From NCBI RefSeq assembly GCF_022712275.1, contig NZ_JALAGU010000026.1, positions 1-64,000 of the forward strand: a stretch of 64,000 nucleotides of DNA. The letters run 5' to 3'. Each line of letters starts with the position of its first letter. Positions within the stretch are counted from its first letter, which is position 1. The translations under genes were made by a program, and so were the position numbers. The notes below the pieces were generated by a model. The model was not told the DNA's origin. It made no database searches and was given only the letters and a program-made list of their open reading frames with translations. Shown one piece after another: positions 17,418-25,340 of the stretch. This stretch comes from Corynebacterium sp. (GTDB lineage: Bacteria; Actinomycetota; Actinomycetes; Mycobacteriales; Mycobacteriaceae).

Positions 17418-18566
17418 ATGACCGCCCCGGCCACCACCCGTTCCACCGTCGAAGAGTTCACCGCCGCCGTCGGCCCCGAGGCAGCCACCCCTGAACTGCT
17501 CACCCAGGTGGGCTGGGAGGATCCTGCCAAGCGCGCCTCCACCACCATCGTCCTGGACCACGGTTACACCACCATGGACTCCTCCGACCCGGATGTCATC
17601 GTCATGCCCCTGGCGGACGCCCTCCTGACCTACCCCTGGGTACAGGACCTCATGTGGAGTCTCATCAGCCCCGACGAGGACGAGATCCTCCGACGCGCCT
17701 TCGAGTCCACCCGCACCCCGCTGGGCACCTTCACCTGGGTGAAGGACAACGCCAAGGTTGAGATGCCGCGGCAGTCCTTCACCGTGATGACTGTCCCGCA
17801 GGAACGCCAGTTCGTCCACGACATCACCGTCATCGGCAAGAACGCCGAGGTCGACTCGGTCTCCGGCGCCGCGGTGGCCCCCGGCCTGACGCGGGGCAGT
17901 CACGTCTCCGTCGGCGAGACCTTCATCGGCGACGGCGCGAAGCTACGCAGTGTCGACGTGGACCGCTGGGGCCCGGAGATGTCCGTGCACACCTACGACC
18001 GAACCACGGTCGGCGAGGGCGCGACCATCAGTTCCGTGTCCGTCGCGGTCTCCGCCCTGAAGGAGGCCCGCTCCACCTCGGTCACCGAACTGGGCAAGGA
18101 CTCGCGCTGCACCTCGCACTCCATCGTCTTCGCGCCGGAGGGCACCGGCCGTGAGATGGAGGACGTGACCGTCCTGACCGGACCCGGTGCCCAGGCCGAG
18201 ATGGTGGCCCGCATGGTCTCCGACGGCGGGCGCATCAGCAACGCGTCCACCCTGACCTCGACCGCGCCGGACGTCAAGGGCTTCCTCGAGTGTGACGGCC
18301 TGCTGCTCCGCGACGGCGGCGGCATCAACTCCGTCCCGTCACTGGACGCCAGGATCGCCCGCGCCCAGCTGTCCCACGAGGCGTCCGTCGGCATGATCGA
18401 CGACGAGAAGCTGGACTACCTCAAGTCCCTCGGTATGGACGAGGACTCCGCCCGCGACCTCATCGTCCAGGGCTTCCTCAACCTGGAGGACAGCCGGATC
18501 CCGGCCTCGGTCCGCGACCGCGTCACCGAACTGGTCTCCGCCGCCCGCGGTGCCGAGAAAATGTGA
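17418..18566 (+). CDS. SufB/SufD-like Fe-S scaffold protein
   Basis: 382-residue SufBD-family protein with the beta-helix core and the conserved C-terminal helical end SHEASVGMIDDEKLDYLKSL followed by DEDSARDLIVQGF. Cys231 (RCTSHS) and Cys292 (FLECDGLLLRD) are candidate cluster ligands or persulfide sites. At 382 residues it is shorter than a typical SufB and resembles the single SufBD proteins of two-gene minimal systems. It would work as a homodimer with the SufC-like ATPase. GAAAGG lies 12 bases before the ATG. The 46-base gap contains a repeated ACACACCACA string. The family is clear; the assignment as a minimal system is inference. Confidence 0.82.
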   Translation: MTAPATTRSTVEEFTAAVGPEAATPELLTQVGWEDPAKRASTTIVLDHGYTTMDSSDPDVIVMPLADALLTYPWVQDLMWSLISPDEDEILRRAFESTRTPLGTFTWVKDNAKVEMPRQSFTVMTVPQERQFVHDITVIGKNAEVDSVSGAAVAPGLTRGSHVSVGETFIGDGAKLRSVDVDRWGPEMSVHTYDRTTVGEGATISSVSVAVSALKEARSTSVTELGKDSRCTSHSIVFAPEGTGREMEDVTVLTGPGAQAEMVARMVSDGGRISNASTLTSTAPDVKGFLECDGLLLRDGGGINSVPSLDARIARAQLSHEASVGMIDDEKLDYLKSLGMDEDSARDLIVQGFLNLEDSRIPASVRDRVTELVSAARGAEKM

Positions 18567-18580
18567 CACCCTGCCACACC

Positions 18581-18650
18581 TGAACAGCTCGGTCTACCTG
18601 CATCACCCTCCTGAACTGGAGTTATGCGAGAAAGTAGACCGAGCTGTTTG
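18581..18650. promoter_or_regulatory. Inverted McbR-like operators and 15-base perfect dyad upstream of metY
   Basis: AACAGCTCGGTCTAC (18583-18597) is exactly repeated in inverted form at 18634-18648 with a 36-base loop. Each arm is also a match to the sulfur motif seen elsewhere in the window: TAGACCGAGCTGTTCA on the minus strand (18581-18596) and TAGACCGAGCTGTTTG on the plus strand (18635-18650). The known C. glutamicum McbR operator is TAGAC-N6-GTCTA. The right copy overlaps the likely metY -35. The dyad could also serve as the transcript end of the suf pair. Confidence 0.55.
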
Positions 18651-18676
18651 CTGTCCGGCAGATTGTGGTCTATCGT
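18648..18676 (+). promoter_or_regulatory. metY promoter
   Basis: TTGCTG (18648-18653), a 17-base spacer and TATCGT (18671-18676) form a good sigma-A type promoter, with the start expected near 18683, about 47 bases before the metY ATG. Confidence 0.55.
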
Positions 18677-18729
18677 TCTGTGCAGCAAAACTGAGCACTA
18701 CGACATGATCCTCACCGAAGGGACACCAC

Positions 18730-20070
18730 ATGGCAACGAAGTACGACAACAGCAACGTCGACGACTGGGGCTTCGCCTCCCGTGCCGTCCACGCCGGTCA
18801 GACCGTCGATTCCGACACCGGTGCCCGCAACCAGCCGATCTACCTGTCGGCGTCCTACGTCTTCAACTCCGCCGAGCACGCCAGGCAGCGGTTCGCCCTC
18901 GAGGACCTGGGCCCGGTCTACGGCCGACTGACCAACCCCACCCAGGAAGTCCTGGAGAACCGGATCAACTCGCTGGAGGGCGGCGTCCACGCCGTCGCCT
19001 TCGCGTCCGGCCAGGCCGCCGAGACCGCCGCGATCTTCAACCTCGCCGGCGCCGGTGACCACATCGTCACCTCCGCCCGCCTCTACGGCGGCACGGAGAC
19101 CCTCTTCTCCGTCACCCTGGCCCGCCTCGGCATCGAGGTCACCTTCGTCGAAGACGCCGACAACCTCGATGCCTGGCAGGACGCCGTCCAGCCGAACACC
19201 AAGGCCTTCTACGGCGAGACCTTCGCCAACCCGCAGGCCGACGTCCTCGACATCCCTGCCCTCGCCGAGCTGGCCCACAAGAACAACGTGCCGCTGATCG
19301 TCGACAACACCGTCGCCACCGCCGCCCTGGTCCGCCCGATCGAGCTCGGTGCCGACATCGTCGTGGCGTCCCTGACGAAGTTCTACACCGGCAACGGTTC
19401 CGGCCTCGGCGGCATCCTCGTCGACGGCGGCAAGTTCGACTGGACCGTCGAGAAGGACGGCCAGCCGGTCTTCCCGGGCTTCGTCACCCCGGACCCCGCC
19501 TACCACGGCCTGAAGTACGCCGACCTGGGCGCTCCCGCCTTCGGTCTCAAGGCCCGCGTCGGTCTGCTGCGCGACACCGGCGCCACCCTGTCCCCCTTCA
19601 ACGCCTGGGTCACCATCCAGGGTCTCGACACCCTCGCCCTGCGCGTCGAGAAGCACAACGAGAACGCGAAGAAGGTCGCCGGGTTCCTCGACGCTTCCCC
19701 GCTGGTCGCGAAGGTGAACTACGCCGGTCTGCCGTCCTCCCCGTGGTACGCGGTGAAGGAGAAGCTGGGCATCGAGTACACCGGTTCGGTGCTCTCCTTC
19801 GACCTGGCCGTCGACGACGCCTGGTCCGATGATGCACAGGCCAGGGCCTGGACCTTCATCGACGCCCTGAAGCTGCACTCCAACCTCGCCAACATCGGCG
19901 ACGTGCGCTCCCTCGTGGTCCACCCGGCGACCACCACCCACTCCCAGTCCGACCAGCACGGCCTGACCCGCGCCGGCATCAGCCGCGCCACCGTCCGCCT
20001 GTCCGTCGGCATCGAGAACATCGACGACATCCTCGCCGACCTCCAGCTCGGCCTCGACGCCCTGGCATAG
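18730..20070 (+). CDS. metY: O-acetylhomoserine sulfhydrylase
   Basis: 446-residue PLP-dependent enzyme of the Cys/Met-metabolism family that makes homocysteine from O-acetylhomoserine and sulfide (direct sulfhydrylation). Family features include FASRAVHAGQ at the start, YGRLTNPTQEVLE, FASGQAAETAAIFNLAGAGD, the PLP lysine in SLTKFYTGNG (Lys217) and the terminal LRLS-type region ATVRLSVGIENIDDI. Pairing with metX nine bases downstream, and sulfur operators upstream, supports methionine biosynthesis over cystathionine synthesis. AAGGGA precedes the ATG. Confidence 0.96.
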   Translation: MATKYDNSNVDDWGFASRAVHAGQTVDSDTGARNQPIYLSASYVFNSAEHARQRFALEDLGPVYGRLTNPTQEVLENRINSLEGGVHAVAFASGQAAETAAIFNLAGAGDHIVTSARLYGGTETLFSVTLARLGIEVTFVEDADNLDAWQDAVQPNTKAFYGETFANPQADVLDIPALAELAHKNNVPLIVDNTVATAALVRPIELGADIVVASLTKFYTGNGSGLGGILVDGGKFDWTVEKDGQPVFPGFVTPDPAYHGLKYADLGAPAFGLKARVGLLRDTGATLSPFNAWVTIQGLDTLALRVEKHNENAKKVAGFLDASPLVAKVNYAGLPSSPWYAVKEKLGIEYTGSVLSFDLAVDDAWSDDAQARAWTFIDALKLHSNLANIGDVRSLVVHPATTTHSQSDQHGLTRAGISRATVRLSVGIENIDDILADLQLGLDALA

Positions 20071-20079
20071 GCTGACACC

Positions 20080-21201
20080 GTGAGCCTCGACCCCGCCCTC
20101 CTCCCCACCCCGTACGACTCGACAACCCTGCCGATCGGCGACTTCAGGACCGAGGCCGGGGTCGACCTTCCCGGTGCCTCACTCCGGTTGTTCGCCTACT
20201 ACGAAGGAACCGCGCAGGACGCCGCGTCCCGCCCCGTGATCGTCATCGAGCATGCGTTGACGGGCGACGGGGACGCCGCGGACTGGTGGACGGGCATCAT
20301 CGGCCCGGGACTCGCCCTGGACACCTCGAAGTACCTTGTGCTCTGCGCGAACTGTCTCGGCGGCTGCCAGGGGTCGACAGGGCCCGCCTCGGAGCACCCC
20401 GACGGCGGGTTCTGGGGTTCCCGGTTCCCCGCTCTGTCCATCCGTGACCTGGTCGAGGCCGAGAAGCAGCTCATCGTCGATGTGCTGGGGATCGACCGGA
20501 TCCGTGGCGTGGTCGGCGCATCCATGGGTGGCGCACGGGTGCTGGAGTGGACGTTCATGTATCCCGAGCATGTCGAGGCGGCCCTGCCGATCGCCGTGTC
20601 CGCCCGGGCGTCCGCCTGGCAGATCGGGATGCAGTCCGCACAGATCCGCTTCATCACCGGTGACCCGTTCTGGCATGCCGGGGACTACCACGGCACCGGA
20701 CATGCCCCGGTCGCCGGACTGGGCCAGGCCCGACGCATCGCACACCTGACCTACCGCGGTGAGCTGGAGATCGACGAACGCTTCGGCACCGACCCGCAGA
20801 AGAACGAAGACCCCTACGGTCCCTACTGGTCCCGGGACCAGCGGTTCTCCGTGGAGAGCTACCTGGACCGACAGGCCGAGAAGCTCGTGGAGCGGTTCGA
20901 CCCGGGTTCCTACGTGATCCTCACCGACGCGCTGAACCGGCACGACATCTCGCGGGGACGCGGCGGGCTGAACCACGTGCTGGGGACCTCCCAGGTGCCG
21001 ACGATGGTGGCCGGCGTGGACACGGACATCCTGTACCCGTACCACCAGCAGGAGCACCTGTCGCGCAACCTCGGTGACTTCATCGGCCTGTCGAAGATCA
21101 CCTCTCCCACCGGCCACGACGGCTTCCTCACGGAGACCCGCCAGATGACGGTGATCCTGGAGAGGTTCCTCACCAAGGCCGAAATCCTGGCGGAGCGGTA
21201 G
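20080..21201 (+). CDS. metX: Homoserine O-acetyltransferase
   Basis: 373-residue alpha/beta-hydrolase-fold acyltransferase that acetylates homoserine, giving the substrate for MetY. It has the nucleophile motif GASMGGARVLEW (Ser148), AHLTYRGELEIDERFG, and SPTGHDGFLTE with the catalytic His346; VAGVDTDILYPYHQ carries the Asp. The GTG start at 20080 lies nine bases after the metY stop, so the two form one operon. A longer frame is not available upstream. The gene ends about 110 bases before tRNA-Leu. Confidence 0.96.
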   Translation: MSLDPALLPTPYDSTTLPIGDFRTEAGVDLPGASLRLFAYYEGTAQDAASRPVIVIEHALTGDGDAADWWTGIIGPGLALDTSKYLVLCANCLGGCQGSTGPASEHPDGGFWGSRFPALSIRDLVEAEKQLIVDVLGIDRIRGVVGASMGGARVLEWTFMYPEHVEAALPIAVSARASAWQIGMQSAQIRFITGDPFWHAGDYHGTGHAPVAGLGQARRIAHLTYRGELEIDERFGTDPQKNEDPYGPYWSRDQRFSVESYLDRQAEKLVERFDPGSYVILTDALNRHDISRGRGGLNHVLGTSQVPTMVAGVDTDILYPYHQQEHLSRNLGDFIGLSKITSPTGHDGFLTETRQMTVILERFLTKAEILAER

Positions 21202-21228
21202 ACCTCCCACCTGCGGCGCATCACAGAG

Positions 21229-21258
21229 TTGCGATTCTTTCCCCGGTCGCGCTAGTAT
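21229..21258 (+). promoter_or_regulatory. Promoter of tRNA-Leu
   Basis: TTGCGA (21229-21234), 18-base spacer and TAGTAT (21253-21258), about 55 bases before the mature tRNA start. Confidence 0.5.
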
Positions 21259-21313
21259 ATGCGAGTCTTCAGGGCAGAGAATCTCCGGTTTTCCGTGCTG
21301 GAAGTCCATCCAT

Positions 21314-21399
21314 GTCCGGGTGGCGGAATGGCAGACGCGCTAGCTTGAGGTGCTAGTGTCCTATTAACGGACGTGGGGGTTCAAGTCCCCCTCCGGACA
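21314..21399 (+). tRNA. tRNA-Leu(GAG)
   Basis: 86-base class II tRNA. The acceptor GTCCGGG pairs with CTCCGGAC at the 3' side. The D arm is GCGGAATGGCAGACGCG, and the anticodon stem CTAGC/GCTAG encloses loop TTGAGGT, giving anticodon GAG. A long variable arm (GTGTCCTATTAACGGACGT) and T loop GTTCAAGTC follow. The discriminator is A and CCA is not encoded. Confidence 0.95.
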
Positions 21400-21406
21400 C
21401 AGACAG

Positions 21407-21439
21407 AACCCGCCGCAGTGTGCTCACTGCGGCGGGTTT
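21407..21439. terminator. Strong hairpin terminator between tRNA-Leu and cysA
   Basis: AACCCGCCGCAGTG (21407-21420), loop TGCT, CACTGCGGCGGGTT (21425-21438), then T. A perfect 14-base stem with A/T flanks on both sides can end the tRNA transcript and the convergent sulfate-transport operon. Confidence 0.85.
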
Positions 21440-21472
21440 CCTGCATTCGCGGACGGTTGCCGGCAGCCGCCC

Positions 21473-22459
21473 CTACCCCAGCTCAGTCGCCCTGGCGTAG
21501 ACCTTCTCCCCTACCGTCGAGTCGGTCAACCCCAGCGCATTCGCGTCACCCCTGGTGATCTGCGCGGTAAACGGGGCCCCCGTCATGGCGTCCTTCAGCT
21601 CGACACGCACCTCGAAGCCGAGATGTGCGACCCGCTCGACGACCGCCTCACGCACCGCCGTCGCCGGCACCTCGTTACCCGGCACCGCGAGGTCGGCCGT
21701 CAACCCGAGACGGATGTCATGGGGACGCACCGTCTGCCCGTCTAGTTCCGTGACATGGCCGAGGAAGGCCTGGACGAACGGGGTCCCCGGCCGGTCGTAG
21801 AGCTCCGAGGGCTCGCCGATCTGCTCGATACGTCCTGCCGAGAGCACCGCGATCCGGTCGGCGACGTCGAGCGCCTCCTCCTGGTCGTGGGTCACCAGCA
21901 CGGTCGTCACCGTGAACTCCTCGTGCATGTGACGCAGCCAGGACCGCAGGTCCTCACGGACCTTGGCGTCCAGCGCACCGAAGGGCTCGTCGAGCAGCAG
22001 GACGCCGGGGTTCGGCGCCAGTGCCCTGGCCAGTGCCATGCGCTGCCGCTGTCCACCTGACAACTGCCCCGGATAACGGGTCTGGTACCCGGCCAGACCG
22101 ACGATCTCGAGCAGTTCGTCGACGCGTCTGTCGATCTCCTGCTTCGGACGCTTACGCACCGTCAGACCGAAGGCGACATTGTCGCGCACCGTCATGTGCT
22201 TGAAGGCGGCGTAGTGCTGGAAGACGAAGCCGATGCCACGGTCCTGCGGCGACAGACGGGTCACGTCACGCCCGTCGATGATGACGGACCCGGAGTCCGG
22301 TTGCTCCAGGCCGGCGATGGTGCGCAGCAGCGTGGACTTGCCGGAGCCGGAGGGACCCAGCAGTGCTGTCAGCGACCCCTCCGGGATATCGATGGAGACA
22401 TCGTCGAGGGCCTGGAAATCGCCGTAGGTCTTCACGGCGTGGGAGACGGAGATGGTCAT
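21473..22459 (-). CDS. cysA: Sulfate ABC transporter ATP-binding protein
   Basis: 328-residue importer ATPase. Walker A GPSGSGKST, signature LSGGQRQRMALARAL, Walker B GVLLLDEPFGALD and the switch His in LVTHDQEEALDVAD are all present. The C-terminal portion (FLGHVTELDGQTVRPHDIRL onward) is a short TOBE-like regulatory domain. The ATG at 22459 overlaps the stop of the permease gene by four bases; the open frame upstream is antisense to it. It is the last gene of the cysP-cysT-cysW-cysA operon, and its 3' end faces the strong terminator at 21407-21439. Confidence 0.92.
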   Translation of the reverse strand: MTISVSHAVKTYGDFQALDDVSIDIPEGSLTALLGPSGSGKSTLLRTIAGLEQPDSGSVIIDGRDVTRLSPQDRGIGFVFQHYAAFKHMTVRDNVAFGLTVRKRPKQEIDRRVDELLEIVGLAGYQTRYPGQLSGGQRQRMALARALAPNPGVLLLDEPFGALDAKVREDLRSWLRHMHEEFTVTTVLVTHDQEEALDVADRIAVLSAGRIEQIGEPSELYDRPGTPFVQAFLGHVTELDGQTVRPHDIRLGLTADLAVPGNEVPATAVREAVVERVAHLGFEVRVELKDAMTGAPFTAQITRGDANALGLTDSTVGEKVYARATELG

Positions 22460-23262
22460 TTCGCTACCTGCTTCTTCTGGAGTGCGGTCATGATGACGAG
22501 GACGATGACAGCGACGAGCATGAGCAGTGTCGCTGCGGCGTAGGCCCCGTAGACGTTGTGGTCGTCGATGTAGCGGGAGTGGACGAGGAGGGTGAGCGTC
22601 TGCCCACCACCGGCGAATCCGGAGGCGACCATGATCACCGCACCGAACTCGCCGAGCGACCGGGCGACGGTCAGTGCGATGCCGTAGGACAGGCCCCACC
22701 GGATCGAGGGCAGGGTGATCCGCCGGAACGTCTGCCAGCGGCCCGCGCCCAGGGTGGACGCCGCCTGCTCCTGCTCGGTGCCGATCTCGTGGAGCACCGG
22801 CTCAACCTCCCGGACGATGAAAGGCAGGGTGACGAAGATCGTCGCCAGCACCATTCCGGGCAGTCCGAAGATGATCTGGAACCCGGTGGACTCGATGCCG
22901 CCGAACCAGCCACCGTGACCCCACAGCAGGATCAGGGATACACCGACGATCACCGGCGAGACGGAGAACGGCAGGTCGACGATGGCCTGGACGATGTTCT
23001 TCCCCGGGAAACGGCCGCGGACCAGCCCGAGTGAGACGACGATGCCGAAGACCACGTTGAGCGGTACGACGATCACCACGATCAGCAGCGATGTCTTCAG
23101 CGCCGAGATCGCGGCGGGCGTGGTGATCCACTCCCAGAACTGGGGCAGCCCGGGCGACAGGGCACGCCACAGGATGGTGCCGACCGGCAGCACGACGAGG
23201 ACGCCGATCCACACCAGAGCGAGGATGCGCAGCGTGAGAGCTGTCTTGCGTGAGAGCGTCAT
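22456..23262 (-). CDS. cysW: Sulfate ABC transporter permease CysW
   Basis: 268-residue inner-membrane protein with six helices. The EAA-type coupling loop is EQEQAASTLGAGRWQTFRRI, followed by SLGEFGAVIMVASGF, a pattern typical of sulfate/thiosulfate permeases. It pairs with CysT to form the translocation channel. Start and stop overlap the neighbouring genes by four bases, so translation is coupled along the operon. Confidence 0.92.
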   Translation of the reverse strand: MTLSRKTALTLRILALVWIGVLVVLPVGTILWRALSPGLPQFWEWITTPAAISALKTSLLIVVIVVPLNVVFGIVVSLGLVRGRFPGKNIVQAIVDLPFSVSPVIVGVSLILLWGHGGWFGGIESTGFQIIFGLPGMVLATIFVTLPFIVREVEPVLHEIGTEQEQAASTLGAGRWQTFRRITLPSIRWGLSYGIALTVARSLGEFGAVIMVASGFAGGGQTLTLLVHSRYIDDHNVYGAYAAATLLMLVAVIVLVIMTALQKKQVAK

Positions 23263-24044
23263 GCGCGCTGCTCCTTTCGGGACCGGCCTTCACCGACGAT
23301 GCGGAGGACCAGCAGGACGAGGAAGGTGATGCCCAGGAGGGCCACCGAGACCGCCGCCGCGGCCTGCGGCACATCGGACTCGATCTGCTCCTGGATGTAC
23401 TGGGACGCGACCTGCGTCTCACCGGGGATGTTCCCGCCGATGAGCACCACGGACCCGAACTCGCCGAGTGCGCGGGCGAAGGCCAGGCCGGTACCGGAGA
23501 GGATCGCGGGGATGAGGGCGGGCAGGATGATGCGCCGGAAGATCGTGGCGTTGCTCGCACCGAGGGACGCTGCGGCCTCCTCGACGTCACCGTCGAGCTC
23601 GATGAGCACCGGCTGGACCGCTCGGACGACGAACGGCAGGCAGACGAAGGCCAGTGCGATGACCAGCGCAGGTCGGGTGGCGTTGAGAGTGATGTTGAAG
23701 GGACTGTCCGGCCCGTAGAGGCTCAGCAGCACCAGCGACGCCACGATGGTCGGCAGGGCGAACGGCAGGTCGATCAGCGCGTCCACGATCCTCTTGCCGG
23801 GGAAGTCGTCGCGGACCAGCACCCAGGCGACCAGTGTTCCGGTGACCGCGCTGATCAGGCCGACCACCGCGGAGACGAGCACCGTCACCCGCAGCGCGTC
23901 GAGCGCCCCGGAGGTGGTCACGGCATCCCAGAAGGCGGGGACGCCGCCCTCGAAGGCCTGGGTGGCCAGCGCCGCCAACGGCAGCAGCACGATGACGGAC
24001 AGCCAGAGGACGGCTGTGCCCATGCTCAGTTTCGAGGCTCTCAT
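23259..24044 (-). CDS. cysT: Sulfate ABC transporter permease CysT
   Basis: 261-residue six-helix permease. DVEEAAASLGASNATIFRRI is the coupling loop, and RALGEFGSVVLIGGNIPGET is the conserved sulfate-permease segment; the phrase NIPGET is diagnostic for CysT/CysU. Four-base overlaps with cysP upstream and cysW downstream place it second in the operon. Confidence 0.92.
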   Translation of the reverse strand: MRASKLSMGTAVLWLSVIVLLPLAALATQAFEGGVPAFWDAVTTSGALDALRVTVLVSAVVGLISAVTGTLVAWVLVRDDFPGKRIVDALIDLPFALPTIVASLVLLSLYGPDSPFNITLNATRPALVIALAFVCLPFVVRAVQPVLIELDGDVEEAAASLGASNATIFRRIILPALIPAILSGTGLAFARALGEFGSVVLIGGNIPGETQVASQYIQEQIESDVPQAAAAVSVALLGITFLVLLVLRIVGEGRSRKEQRA

Positions 24045-25198
24045 TCATCTCCTCCGTAGATCTCCGTGATGGCACCGTCGGTACCGAAGAGGACGGCGTC
24101 CACCAGGGCCCAGCCGGTCTTGGACTCTGTGCCGTCCCCACCACCGGCCAGCTCCGGAAACAGGTCCGTGAACTGTTCGGCGAGGTCGTCGATGGTCCAC
24201 ACATTCTCCGTGGGCCGGAAGGCGTCGCGCTGCTCCGGGGGCAGGGCGTCGATGACGGGTGTCTCACCGTCCTCGTTGAACAGGTCGGAGCCGGGCCGGA
24301 AGCCCTGGGATGCCCAGCGGGTCCCGGCGTCCTCGCTGAAGAGGTAGTCGCGGAAGTCGGTGGCCGCGTCATCGTCACCGACCTCATCCCCGGTCACGAC
24401 GGCGACCGGGTTCTCGATGCGGAAGGTGTCGGTCGGGTTGAGGTAGCTGATGTCGTCGCCGTCACGGGCCAGCAGGATCGCCTCATTCTCGTAGGACAGC
24501 AGCACATCACCCTGGCCCTGCTCGAAGGCACTGGTGGCTTCACGGCCGGATTTGGGTCGGACGTGGATGTGCTGGTGGACCAGTTCGCTGACCTTCGCGA
24601 GCGCTTCGTCGTAGGCGTCCGTGGCGTCCTTCCCACTGTCCAGGGCCTGGAAGTACCAGCCTGCAAAGGGCGCGAGGAGGTTCCACTTCGCCGAGCCGGA
24701 GGACGCCGGGTTGGGCGTGATGATCTCGATACCGGGGGCGAGCAGGTCGTCCCAGTTCTCCAGGTTCTCCGGGTTGGCGGCCCGGGTGACGAAGGAGACG
24801 ACGGAGCCGAAGGGCACGGAGCGCTCCGATTCGTCGTCGGGGACGTTCTCCTTCCAGTCCTCGTCGACGAGGCCTTCCTTCACCAGCCGGGTGATGTCCG
24901 GTTCGAGGGAGAAGTTCACCAGGTCGGCCGGGACGTGCCGGGCGACCTTGCGGGACTGGTCACCGGAGGCGCCGTAGGACTCGGCGAACCCCGTGTCCTC
25001 CCCCGCGGGGGTCTGCCGGTAGCCGGCGATGACAGCCTCGAAGCCGGGCTTGGGCACCGAGTAGGCGACGAGGTTCACCCGGTGGTCGCCGGAGGAGACA
25101 TCGGTACCGTCGGGGTCGTCGGTGGTGCCACCGGGCAGGGCGAAGATGACGCCGAGGGCGACCACGCCGGTCGCGGCGAGCACTGCTCCTGTCTTCAT
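24041..25198 (-). CDS. cysP: Sulfate-binding protein of ABC transporter
   Basis: 385-residue extracytoplasmic solute-binding protein of the sulfate/thiosulfate family. It has VNLVAYSVPKPGFEAVIAGY at the mature start, FAESYGASGDQSRKVARHVP (anion-binding loop), NFSLEPDITRL, ITPNPASSGSAKWNLLAPF and DVLLSYENEAILL. The N-terminus has a hydrophobic stretch of about 20 residues, but I see no lipobox cysteine, so it may stay anchored by an uncleaved signal or be released; most Gram-positive homologues are lipoproteins. AGGAGG precedes the ATG. It is first in the operon and sits downstream of a near-consensus McbR-like operator. Confidence 0.92.
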   Translation of the reverse strand: MKTGAVLAATGVVALGVIFALPGGTTDDPDGTDVSSGDHRVNLVAYSVPKPGFEAVIAGYRQTPAGEDTGFAESYGASGDQSRKVARHVPADLVNFSLEPDITRLVKEGLVDEDWKENVPDDESERSVPFGSVVSFVTRAANPENLENWDDLLAPGIEIITPNPASSGSAKWNLLAPFAGWYFQALDSGKDATDAYDEALAKVSELVHQHIHVRPKSGREATSAFEQGQGDVLLSYENEAILLARDGDDISYLNPTDTFRIENPVAVVTGDEVGDDDAATDFRDYLFSEDAGTRWASQGFRPGSDLFNEDGETPVIDALPPEQRDAFRPTENVWTIDDLAEQFTDLFPELAGGGDGTESKTGWALVDAVLFGTDGAITEIYGGDE

Positions 25199-25221
25199 GC
25201 ATCCTCCTGTAGATACTCAGA

Positions 25222-25237
25222 CAGACTGCTCTGTCTA
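25222..25237 (-). promoter_or_regulatory. McbR-like operator upstream of cysP
   Basis: TAGACAGAGCAGTCTG on the minus strand, nine of ten fixed positions of the C. glutamicum McbR operator TAGAC-N6-GTCTA. A possible -10 (GATAAC on the minus strand, 25252-25257) would put this site just downstream of the transcription start, where a repressor could block the polymerase. Confidence 0.65.
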
Positions 25238-25340
25238 CAACAGGAGGGAACGTTATCCGGGCATCAGTGGCCACGCCGCGTCATCGGACGGGCATGAATG
25301 AAACTATTGACAGATCGTGGCAGTACGTGTTATACACGAC

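Noticed and set aside
21314..21399. tRNA-Leu as a prophage or island attachment site
   Set aside because: No integrase or repeated 3' tRNA fragment is seen nearby; the following genes are an ordinary sulfate operon.
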